24,671 bases of DNA from a virus. The notes under the pieces were generated by a model. It saw only the letters and a program-made list of their open reading frames with translations, was not told the DNA's origin and did no database searches. The translations under genes were made by a program, and so were the position numbers. The stretch is from the IMG/VR virus record IMGVR_UViG_3300048021_000427, positions 1 to 24,671 of that record. One strand, given 5' to 3'. Of this stretch, positions 8,312-14,810 are shown piece after piece. How positions within the stretch are numbered: the stretch's first letter is position 1; the number at the start of each line of letters is the position of its first letter.

Positions 8312-8704
8312 ATGGCAGATTTAGTAACAACACAGACAATTGCTGATACATCAGGTGTTAAATTTGTAGCAAAACTTACAAACTTTTCCGATGGTACAGG
8401 CGAAACTTTGGTTAAAAAAGTTGACGCTTCAACATTAACCTTTATGTCTGAAGATGGTAATAGGGTTATATCTAAAGTATATTATTCTATCAATACATCT
8501 GATAGTAAGTCTGGTGTTGAGTTGATTTGGGATGGAAGTACTAACGCAACAGCCTTATTTTTATCAGGACAAGGGTTCATGGATTTTAGAACTGATGGTA
8601 ATAGTATACCAAATAATGCGACAACACCGACAGGTGATGTGTTATTAAGTACAAAAAACTTTGCAAATGGTGATAATTATAGTATAATTGTAGAGTTTAG
8701 ATAA
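8312..8704 (+). CDS. Small beta-rich virion-type protein, second of a tandem pair
   Basis: 130 residues with strands typical of a compact beta-sandwich: KFVAKLTNF, VISKVYYSI, VELIWDG, TALFLSG, YSIIVEFR. AGGAG lies a few bases before the ATG. It is related to the product of 7923-8303, sharing strand order and the motif SG-x-G followed by a PTGD turn, but has diverged strongly. No enzyme motif is seen. Transcription probably continues from gp20, as the next TATAAATA box lies after this gene. A head decoration or other structural role is an inference from position only. Confidence 0.7.
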   Translation: MADLVTTQTIADTSGVKFVAKLTNFSDGTGETLVKKVDASTLTFMSEDGNRVISKVYYSINTSDSKSGVELIWDGSTNATALFLSGQGFMDFRTDGNSIPNNATTPTGDVLLSTKNFANGDNYSIIVEFR

Positions 8705-8733
8705 GAAAATCCTAATATAGAAGTAATTGTTTG

Positions 8734-8741
8734 TATAAATA
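8734..8741 (+). promoter_or_regulatory. Late promoter TATAAATA upstream of gp21
   Basis: Exact T4 late box 28 bases before the gp21 ATG, in the 65-base gap after the paired small genes. A purine-rich AAGAGAGAG lies downstream as the ribosome binding region. Confidence 0.82.
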
Positions 8742-8769
8742 GTATTAGAAAAAAAGAGAGAGTACACTA

Positions 8770-9414
8770 ATGAAATTAATTTCAGAAGAAGTATCAAATG
8801 CCGAATATCTTATAGAAGAAAAGAACGGCAAAAAAGAATACAAGATTAGAGGTGTTTTTTTACAGTCTAACATTAAGAATCGTAACGGTAGAGTTTACCC
8901 AAAAGATATCTTAATGAAAGAAGTAACAAGATACAACAAAGAATTTATCAATAAACATCGTGCATTTGGTGAGTTAGGACATCCAGATGGACCTACGGTC
9001 AATCTAGAAAGAGTTTCTCACATGGTAAATAAACTTTACCCTGATGGCGATAACTTTATTGGTGAAGCTAAAATCATGGACACGCCTTATGGTAAGATTG
9101 TAAAAAATCTTATAGATGAAGGTGCTCAATTAGGAGTATCATCTAGAGGCATGGGTTCCATTTTACAAAAGAACGGTGCTAACTATGTGAAAGATGACTT
9201 TTACTTAGCTACAGCCGCAGACATTGTAGCCGACCCTTCAGCTCCAGACGCTTTCGTAGAAGGTATTATGGAAGGAAAAGAGTGGGTGTGGGATAACGGT
9301 CTCTTAATTGAAAAAGATGTAGAGGCGTGGAAGATGGAAATGATGAGAGCGAAAAAAAGAGATTTAGAAGAACAAAAACTAAAAATCTTTGATTCGTTTA
9401 TTAAAAAACTATAA
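8770..9414 (+). CDS. 21: Prohead core protease (T4 gp21-like)
   Basis: 214 residues, the usual size for the T4-type prohead protease. The herpesvirus-assemblin-like fold is marked by NRNGRVYPKDIL, then GELGHPDGP with catalytic His71, and GVSSRGMGS with the nucleophile Ser at 124 or 125. A conserved ADIVADPSAPDAFVEGIMEG follows. The enzyme matures the prohead by cutting after (L/I)-x-E before Ala or Gly. Such a site, IME|G (166-169), lies within the protease near its C-terminus and may be an autocleavage point; IGE|A (97-100) is another match. Targets with matching sites are encoded next door (gp22, gp23). Confidence 0.95.
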   Translation: MKLISEEVSNAEYLIEEKNGKKEYKIRGVFLQSNIKNRNGRVYPKDILMKEVTRYNKEFINKHRAFGELGHPDGPTVNLERVSHMVNKLYPDGDNFIGEAKIMDTPYGKIVKNLIDEGAQLGVSSRGMGSILQKNGANYVKDDFYLATAADIVADPSAPDAFVEGIMEGKEWVWDNGLLIEKDVEAWKMEMMRAKKRDLEEQKLKIFDSFIKKL

Positions 9415-9417
9415 TAT

Positions 9418-9425
9418 TATAAATA
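9418..9425 (+). promoter_or_regulatory. Late promoter TATAAATA upstream of gp22
   Basis: Exact T4 late box starting 4 bases after the gp21 stop codon and 57 bases before gp22. The leader between them holds an inverted repeat (AAACTC 9431-9436, GAGTTT 9448-9453) and the overlapping 16-base palindrome. Confidence 0.82.
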
Positions 9426-9450
9426 TATCCAAACTCAAATAAGTTTAGAG

Positions 9451-9466
9451 TTTATAGTACTATAAA
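9451..9466. repeat. 16-base perfect palindrome before the gp22 Shine-Dalgarno
   Basis: TTTATAGTACTATAAA is its own reverse complement and ends against the AAGAGGAGA ribosome binding site of gp22. Its left arm overlaps the right arm of an AAACTC/GAGTTT inverted repeat, so two alternative RNA folds are possible. The placement mirrors the palindrome before gp18. Confidence 0.65.
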
Positions 9467-9481
9467 AAGAGGAGATTTTCA

Positions 9482-10603
9482 ATGGCAGAATCAGAAATGC
9501 AACCAGAAGCTATCGAAGAAGCAAGCGCTAATCCTATGGCGGATGCTCCTAAGAAGAATGCTGTTGCGGCTGAACCATCACATCTTGAAACTGATTATGA
9601 AGATTTAGGTTCACCAGTTGTTAAACCAACAGACAGTAATCCCGATGGTAGCAAAAAGGTTAATAAAGTATCTGATGAAGTTTCTAAAAGTGCTCAAGTG
9701 GCTGCAGAGCCATCACACTTGAAATCTGAAGAAACAGATGAAGATACAGATTCTAAAGATATTGAAGAAGCGAAAGCTAAAGAAGAAGTCAAAAAGGACG
9801 ATAAAGAAGTAGAAGAAGAAGGATATAAAAAGAAATCTTTGAAAGCTTCTAATTGTGAAGACATAAATGTTAAGGAAGACATTGACGCTTTAGTTGGAGA
9901 TGCAGATTTATCTGAAGAATTTAAAGAAAAGGCTGCTACGATTTTTGAAGCTGCAATTACTTCTAAAGTAAAAGCAGAAACAGAAAGATTAGAAGCTGAG
10001 TACAAAAACAAATTCGATGAAGAAGTTGAAAAATCTAAAGCTGAACTTACAGAAAAAGTTGATTCATACTTAAACTATGTGGTTGAAGAATGGATGAATG
10101 AAAATAAGTTAGCTCTAGAGAGAGGTATCAAGGGCGAAATCGCAGAAGACTTTATTGGTGGTTTGAAAAAATTATTTGAAGACCATTACATAGATGTACC
10201 TGATGAGAAATATGATGTTCTTGAAGACCAGGCTTCTAAAATAGAAGACTTAGAGAAAAAACTTAACGAAGAAATTGAAAAATCTGTAGAACTTAAAAAA
10301 GAAGTTGGCATTTTCAAAAGACAGGACATCATTGATGAAGCGTCTAAAGATTTAGCTGATACTTCTAAAGAAAAGTTTAACGGACTAGTAGAGAGCGTTG
10401 AGTACTCTAATGAAGAAGATTTTGCAAAAAAAGTAGAGACCATTAAGGAATCTTATTTTGGGCAAAAAGCTGAAAATTCATCTTCGGATGATATTCATAA
10501 TGTAGCGGCAAGCGATGAAACAGCAGATGTTGATTTATCGGATGCTATGGCTGCTTACACGGCCGCTATTACAAAAACCAAAGACATTAAGTTGTCGAAA
10601 TAA
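9482..10603 (+). CDS. 22: Major prohead scaffold protein (T4 gp22-like)
   Basis: 373 residues, very rich in Glu and Lys, helical with long coiled-coil segments (about 155-205 and 240-290), as expected for the T4-type scaffold core. T4 gp22 is 269 residues, so this one is longer, mainly through an acidic low-complexity N-terminal third. That third repeats VAAEPSHL exactly at 28-35 and 73-80. Candidate gp21 cleavage sites fitting (L/I)-x-E|A are IEE|A at 11-14, IEE|A at 94-97, and IFE|A and IDE|A further on. The scaffold fills the prohead and is degraded before packaging. The position between gp21 and gp23 is the T4 order. A strong GAGGAG precedes the ATG. Confidence 0.93.
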   Translation: MAESEMQPEAIEEASANPMADAPKKNAVAAEPSHLETDYEDLGSPVVKPTDSNPDGSKKVNKVSDEVSKSAQVAAEPSHLKSEETDEDTDSKDIEEAKAKEEVKKDDKEVEEEGYKKKSLKASNCEDINVKEDIDALVGDADLSEEFKEKAATIFEAAITSKVKAETERLEAEYKNKFDEEVEKSKAELTEKVDSYLNYVVEEWMNENKLALERGIKGEIAEDFIGGLKKLFEDHYIDVPDEKYDVLEDQASKIEDLEKKLNEEIEKSVELKKEVGIFKRQDIIDEASKDLADTSKEKFNGLVESVEYSNEEDFAKKVETIKESYFGQKAENSSSDDIHNVAASDETADVDLSDAMAAYTAAITKTKDIKLSK

Positions 10604-10627
10604 TAGTAATAAAGGAGAGACAAAGAT

Positions 10628-11959
10628 ATGTACTTATCTGAAACTTACGAAAAAAAATGGCAGCCAGTCTTAGACCATCCTGACCTTCCCGAAGTAAAGG
10701 ATAGTTATAAGCGTGCCGTTACAAGTGTCATCTTAGAGAACCAAGAACGTTCTTTAAAAGAAGACCAAGCTTTCCTATCTGAAGCTGCGCCAGTAAACAA
10801 TACTGCTGGTGTTTCAAATTGGGATCCAATCCTAATTTCTTTAGTTAGAAGAGCAATGCCTAACCTTATTGCATATGATATCTGTGGTGTTCAGCCAATG
10901 ACTGGCCCAACAGGTCTTATATTTGCAATGAGAAGTAGATATACAAACCAATCTGGAACTGAAGCTTTATTTGATGAAGCTGATACAGATTTCTCTGGTA
11001 GAAACGCAGCTGGTTCATCTAACGGTGGATTCTCTGCAACAGCCCACGATGGAACAAACCCAGGTGCTTTAAACGATAGTCCTTCTGCTGGTACTTATAC
11101 TGCTGGTACAGGGATGTCTACAGCTGAGGCTGAGCAACTAGGTGACGCTGGCGCTAACGCTTTTGCTGAAATGGCGTTCTCAATTGAGAAATCAACTGTA
11201 ACTGCTAAATCAAGAGCATTAAAAGCTGAATACACAATGGAACTTGCACAAGACCTTAAAGCAATTCATGGTCTTGACGCTGAAACAGAATTAGCAAACA
11301 TTTTGTCTGCTGAAATTCTTGCTGAAATCAACAGAGAAGTAGTCAGAACTGTCTACATCAATGCTGAGAAAGGCGCAGCTGTAAGCACAACAACTGCTGG
11401 AATCTTTGACTTAGACACAGATTCTAATGGTCGTTGGTCTGTTGAGAGATTCAAAGGACTTATGTTCCAAGTTGAACGAGAAGCAAACCACATTGCACAA
11501 AGAACTCGTAGAGGGAAAGGTAACATGATTATCTGTTCATCTGATGTAGCTTCGGCTCTTCAAATGGCGGGTGTTCTTGATTACGCTCCTGCGTTAAACA
11601 ACAATCTAAATGTTGATGACACAGGAAACACTTTTGCTGGTGTTCTTAATGGTAAATATAAAGTATATATTGACCCATATTCTGCTAACCAAGCTGCAAA
11701 CCAATATTTCGTTTGTGGTTATAAAGGTACTTCACCATATGATAGTGGATTATTCTACTGCCCATATGTACCTCTACAAATGGTTAGAGCAGTTGGTCAA
11801 GATACTTTCCAACCAAAAATTGGGTTTAAAACTCGTTATGGTTTACAAGCAAACCCATTTGCTGAAGCTGGTACAGGCGACGCTGCTGTTATTAACGGCT
11901 CTGGTTCTGCAAACAGCAACAGATACTACCGTAGAGTACAAGTACAAAACTTAATGTAA
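10628..11959 (+). CDS. 23: Major capsid protein (T4 gp23-like)
   Basis: 443 residues, shorter than T4 gp23 (521). HK97-fold and T4-like blocks are PNLIAYDICGVQPMTGPTGLIFAMRSRY, FSIEKSTVTAKSRALKAEYTMELAQDLKAIHGLDAE and, near the end, QPKIGFKTRYGL. The N-terminal region (1-52) looks like the propeptide. LSE|A at 50-53 fits the gp21 consensus exactly and would leave a mature protein of about 391 residues. A strong AAAGGAGAG precedes the ATG. It has no late box of its own in the 24-base gap, so it is probably read from the gp22 promoter. A rho-independent terminator follows 28 bases after the stop. Confidence 0.97.
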   Translation: MYLSETYEKKWQPVLDHPDLPEVKDSYKRAVTSVILENQERSLKEDQAFLSEAAPVNNTAGVSNWDPILISLVRRAMPNLIAYDICGVQPMTGPTGLIFAMRSRYTNQSGTEALFDEADTDFSGRNAAGSSNGGFSATAHDGTNPGALNDSPSAGTYTAGTGMSTAEAEQLGDAGANAFAEMAFSIEKSTVTAKSRALKAEYTMELAQDLKAIHGLDAETELANILSAEILAEINREVVRTVYINAEKGAAVSTTTAGIFDLDTDSNGRWSVERFKGLMFQVEREANHIAQRTRRGKGNMIICSSDVASALQMAGVLDYAPALNNNLNVDDTGNTFAGVLNGKYKVYIDPYSANQAANQYFVCGYKGTSPYDSGLFYCPYVPLQMVRAVGQDTFQPKIGFKTRYGLQANPFAEAGTGDAAVINGSGSANSNRYYRRVQVQNLM

Positions 11960-11968
11960 TTGTATTTT

Positions 11969-12016
11969 ATCGTTAGTAAACGATTGAGGGGGCTCACGAT
12001 GGTGGCCCCCTTTTTT
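11969..12016 (+). terminator. Rho-independent terminator after gp23, with a preceding hairpin
   Basis: The main stem is GGGGGC (11988-11993) with GCCCCC (12005-12010), extendable by one T-G wobble, followed by six T residues (12011-12016). Just upstream a perfect second stem, ATCGTT (11969-11974) with AACGAT (11979-11984), has a 4-base loop. The block closes the structural operon; a late promoter begins 5 bases later. Confidence 0.92.
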
Positions 12017-12020
12017 GTTG

Positions 12021-12028
12021 TATAAATA
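12021..12028 (+). promoter_or_regulatory. Late promoter TATAAATA upstream of the 12049 oxygenase
   Basis: Exact T4 late box placed immediately after the gp23 terminator. It restarts late transcription into the accessory cassette 12049-14342. The following 20 bases are entirely A/T with no Shine-Dalgarno. Confidence 0.8.
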
Positions 12029-12048
12029 ACTATATAATATTATAAATT

Positions 12049-12684
12049 ATGGCATGTGATATGAAAGAACACAGTATTAACAAGAAAAATCTATTTATTG
12101 ACGGATATTACATAGATGATAAGGTATGTGATAATTTAGTAGATTGGTTTGAAGACAATAAGTATAAACAAAAACCTGGAGTAAGTGGTGGTGTAGGTAT
12201 TATAAATCCTGAAATTAAAGATTCAACAGATATTTCTGTCTTTTGGCCATATGAAACTAGAGAACATTTAGCCCTAAACGATTATTGTTCTCAAATGGAT
12301 ATTGCTTTAGAGCATTATTGTGATAAATGGACAGTATTAAACCAAGGTGGAAATTTTTCTATGCATACAATGTTTAATATTCAAAAATATGAGCCTACAC
12401 AAGGTTATCATAATTGGCATAGTGAAAGAACTGATACAACTGTAACTACAAGAATGCTTGTCTTTATGACATATTTAAATGATATTAAAGAAGGTGGTGA
12501 AACTGCTTTTTTATATCAAAAAACAAAAATTAAACCCGAAAAAGGACTAACATTATTTTGGCCTTCAGACTGGACACATACACATAAAGGTATAATGTCT
12601 TACACACAAACAAAATATATTGCAACAGGATGGTATGTTTATACACAATATCCAGCAGGACAGGGTATGTTACGATGGACTTAG
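12049..12684 (+). CDS. 2OG-Fe(II) oxygenase with an H-x-E metal motif
   Basis: 211 residues from ATG 12049; an in-frame ATG at 12061 is an alternative, and neither has a clear ribosome binding site. The motif YHNWHSE (120-126) gives H124-x-E126 rather than the usual H-x-D. Then come a GGET strand (149-152), PSDWTHTHKG with the distal histidine at 177 or 179, and a Lys in TKYIATGW where most relatives have Arg. These are conservative changes, so activity is plausible. The substrate is unknown. It has its own late promoter and overlaps the next gene by 10 bases. Expression at late times suggests a role in virion or late-stage modification rather than in early takeover; that is inference. Confidence 0.82.
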   Translation: MACDMKEHSINKKNLFIDGYYIDDKVCDNLVDWFEDNKYKQKPGVSGGVGIINPEIKDSTDISVFWPYETREHLALNDYCSQMDIALEHYCDKWTVLNQGGNFSMHTMFNIQKYEPTQGYHNWHSERTDTTVTTRMLVFMTYLNDIKEGGETAFLYQKTKIKPEKGLTLFWPSDWTHTHKGIMSYTQTKYIATGWYVYTQYPAGQGMLRWT

Positions 12685-13313
12685 AGGTTAGACCAGAAGC
12701 TATTCAAAGAATGAGAGAGCGAACATACTCAGGCTCAGAGAGTGATATGGTATGTAATATGGGTGCTATAGGATTTAGAATAACCTGTTTAGTATTAGAA
12801 GATTGGGATGATTATGAACATAGTATGTTAACATCAAAGTATGATTATCCAGCAGACATGCATGGCACACCTTTGCCTGACCACGGATTTAGAAGAATAT
12901 GGCCAAACGGTGGTTCAAATTTTTATTGTGATTCTGACCCTGCTTTTTGTGATACACCTGGTTTAGAAGAAGAAAAACCCTTGAAATATGATATATGGGA
13001 ATATAAAAAATGGATAAAAAGAGATAGTCTTACATACAAAAGAATATTCAATAGAGAGTGGTATTGGTACTTTTACGATAAAGAAAGTAAAATAGGAAAT
13101 GGTCATTTTATGACACCAATTTATAACAAAAATACTAGAAAGTCTGAAGACATACAGTCTGATGATTATGTACAAGACCACGATGGATTCAAAATTGTAC
13201 TATCTCCTGAAAGTAGAGAATTATGTCAAAATAAAGTAATTCACATGTTACCTAAAGATATAAATGATGAGTGGTTAACTTACTCACAAGAAGAATTAAT
13301 CTCTTATAAATAG
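12675..13313 (+). CDS. Hypothetical late protein, Trp/Tyr-rich
   Basis: About 212 residues from ATG 12675 (MDLEVRPEAIQRM). A longer reading from GTG 12630 would overlap the oxygenase by 55 bases and looks less likely. The protein is rich in Trp, Tyr and Asp (IWEYKKWIKR, REWYWYFYDK, MTPIYNKNTRK) and has no membrane segment or signal peptide. Its C-terminal part (ELCQNKVIHMLPKDINDEWLTYSQEEL) is probably helical. I do not recognise the family. It lies in a late-promoter unit between an oxygenase and structural-looking genes. The stop codon TAG lies within the next late box. Confidence 0.65.
   Translation: MDLEVRPEAIQRMRERTYSGSESDMVCNMGAIGFRITCLVLEDWDDYEHSMLTSKYDYPADMHGTPLPDHGFRRIWPNGGSNFYCDSDPAFCDTPGLEEEKPLKYDIWEYKKWIKRDSLTYKRIFNREWYWYFYDKESKIGNGHFMTPIYNKNTRKSEDIQSDDYVQDHDGFKIVLSPESRELCQNKVIHMLPKDINDEWLTYSQEELISYK
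13305..13312 (+). promoter_or_regulatory. Late promoter TATAAATA upstream of the 13318 gene
   Basis: Exact T4 late box overlapping the TAG stop of the upstream gene. Only 5 bases separate it from the ATG at 13318, so a T4-like start site would fall at or very near the A of ATG, giving a leaderless or nearly leaderless late mRNA. Confidence 0.72.
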
Positions 13314-13317
13314 TACT

Positions 13318-13722
13318 ATGGCAATTACTATAACAGATTCATTACAAACATCAATGTCAAGTATAGGTGAACATTGGAGACTAGATATACATCCGGTAGT
13401 ATTTGGTGCCGATGAAAATCCTGTAACAGCTCAAAATGAATTTCCAGGTAAAAAACAAATAGGATTTAATATTAACCCCAATAGTGAAGAAGTAACAGAT
13501 GAGATTTTAAAGACACTAAATGCTGATTTTTTTGTTTATGATTCTAGTTCAAAAACAGCAACAGGTGTTTTTCTATACAATGTAGATTCTGCGCCTGAAG
13601 GTCTTACAAGTGAATCATTATCAGGTTGTACAGTATATTATGATACAGATACACAATCGCATTGTGATACAAAAACTATAGATATAGAATTAGATAATCA
13701 ACATTTCACTATAACAGAATGA
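13318..13722 (+). CDS. Hypothetical small late protein, probably structural
   Basis: 134 residues, starting MAITITDSLQTSMSSIGEHW. It looks beta-rich and acidic (IDIELDNQHFTITE at the C-terminus), with no membrane helix, signal peptide or catalytic signature. It has its own late box and its last codons overlap the start of a tail-tube-fold gene (ATGA junction, 4 bases), so the two are very probably co-translated. Pairing with a tail-type protein suggests a tail or baseplate role, but this is inference from neighbourhood. No family recognised. Confidence 0.65.
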   Translation: MAITITDSLQTSMSSIGEHWRLDIHPVVFGADENPVTAQNEFPGKKQIGFNINPNSEEVTDEILKTLNADFFVYDSSSKTATGVFLYNVDSAPEGLTSESLSGCTVYYDTDTQSHCDTKTIDIELDNQHFTITE

Positions 13723-14342
13723 CAGTAACAAATTCATATACAAGACAACCTACACAGTTAGATTACGCTTCACCTACACAGTTTAAATTTAATATAGTTA
13801 AACTACCAAAGGTTGAGTATTTTGTAACATCTGTAAATGTGCCAGGCATATCTATGGGCACCACTACTCAAGCAACAATGTTAAGAGATTTGCCAGGACC
13901 TGGCGATAAATTATCTTATGAATCATTAACATTAAGCTTTCTTGTAGATGAACATTTAGAAAACTATCGTGAGATACATGGTTGGTTAACAGGTCTAGGA
14001 TTTCCTAGAGACCATTCAGAGTTTAAAACTCTCCAGGACGCTGGGACAGACAGATTCCCAACCTCATCTGGAAATGTATCAACCGAGGCAGGTAAAGTCA
14101 ACAACAACACACCAGATGAAGGTTCGACATTCTCCGACGCTACCTTAATGATACTGTCAAGCAAGAATAATGCGATAGTAGAAGTTAGATTCAGAGATAT
14201 ATTTCCTGTATCTTTAGGTGGTTTAAATTATGAACAACAGGCCGGTGATGTAGAATATCTAACAACATCTGTTACATTCAATTATAAACTTTATGAATTT
14301 GCCACAGTAGGTTCTAGTACTACAACAGTAACTACTACCTAG
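13719..14342 (+). CDS. Tail-tube-fold virion protein (diverged gp19 paralog; tail terminator or tube initiator)
   Basis: 207 residues. It aligns with the gp19 of this same window: SPTQFKFNIVKLP against RPNQFKVTMPFP, VNVPGISMG against SLPAMAIGS, and the C-terminal pair FRDIFPVSLGGLNY/SVTFNYKLYEF against LRGAYPVSVGNIALDY/VSFAYQFFE. Between them lies an extra, Ser/Thr/Asp-rich insertion (about 105-145) with higher GC than its surroundings. A tube-fold protein encoded away from gp19, and in the place where some marine T4-like genomes put gp3, could be the tail terminator (gp3) or the tube initiator at the baseplate (gp54-like). The sequence does not decide between them. It overlaps the previous gene by 4 bases and ends just before a sigma70 promoter. 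Confidence 0.7.
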   Translation: MTVTNSYTRQPTQLDYASPTQFKFNIVKLPKVEYFVTSVNVPGISMGTTTQATMLRDLPGPGDKLSYESLTLSFLVDEHLENYREIHGWLTGLGFPRDHSEFKTLQDAGTDRFPTSSGNVSTEAGKVNNNTPDEGSTFSDATLMILSSKNNAIVEVRFRDIFPVSLGGLNYEQQAGDVEYLTTSVTFNYKLYEFATVGSSTTTVTTT

Positions 14343-14344
14343 AC

Positions 14345-14373
14345 TTGACATTACTTGGCAATTAATATATAAT
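14345..14373 (+). promoter_or_regulatory. Perfect sigma70 promoter (TTGACA-17-TATAAT) upstream of uvsY
   Basis: TTGACA at 14345-14350, a 17-base spacer, and TATAAT at 14368-14373: all 12 consensus bases at the optimal spacing. It would be used by the host polymerase as an early promoter, independent of gp55. Transcription should begin about 7-8 bases after the -10, at or next to the uvsY ATG (14382). Confidence 0.88.
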
Positions 14374-14381
14374 GGTAATCT

Positions 14382-14810
14382 ATGACATTAGAAGAACTTC
14401 AAGATTTAGTCGATAAAGATTTAAAGCTTAACGATTCAGAGTTAGATTTAGAATCTTTAAAGACACCTCAAATACATAACAAATACTTAAAACATTACAA
14501 TAATTTTAAGTTGTTATTGGTTAGAGCTGAATCTGAACACAAGATACTTAAAAGAGAAAAATGGGAATACTATACAGGTAAGGCAAGTCCACAGGTATAT
14601 AAAGACAAACCATTTGACTTAAAAATATTAAAAACAGATATAGATAAGTACCTTGATTCAGATGTAGATTTACAAAAACTATCTCAAAAGATATCTTACT
14701 TAGGAACTGTTGTTGATTACTTAGATAAAGTATTAAGACAAATTACCAATAGAGATTGGCAAATAAAAAATGCTATTGAGTGGCGTAAATTTACTTCTGG
14801 CGCTGTATAA
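14382..14810 (+). CDS. uvsY: Recombination mediator UvsY
   Basis: 142 residues (T4 UvsY is 137). It begins MTLEELQDLVDKDLKL and has a helical, basic body with the T4-like pattern of a KWEYYTGKA segment, an L-x-TDIDKYLDSD turn and a C-terminal VVDYLDKVLRQITNRDWQIKNAIEWRKF. UvsY loads the UvsX recombinase onto single-stranded DNA coated with gp32 during recombination-dependent replication; uvsW, gp46 and gp47 in this window act in the same pathway. The gene starts 8 bases after a perfect sigma70 -10, so its early message should be leaderless or nearly so. No clear Shine-Dalgarno is present. Its TAA shares one base with the next ATG. Confidence 0.88.
   Translation: MTLEELQDLVDKDLKLNDSELDLESLKTPQIHNKYLKHYNNFKLLLVRAESEHKILKREKWEYYTGKASPQVYKDKPFDLKILKTDIDKYLDSDVDLQKLSQKISYLGTVVDYLDKVLRQITNRDWQIKNAIEWRKFTSGAV

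Noticed and set aside
11610-11954. 114-residue + frame inside gp23
   Set aside because: Out-of-frame shadow of the capsid gene with no initiation signal.
12630-12674. GTG 12630 as the start of the aromatic-rich hypothetical
   Set aside because: It would overlap the oxygenase by 55 bases; ATG 12675 fits the 4-14 base overlaps seen elsewhere.
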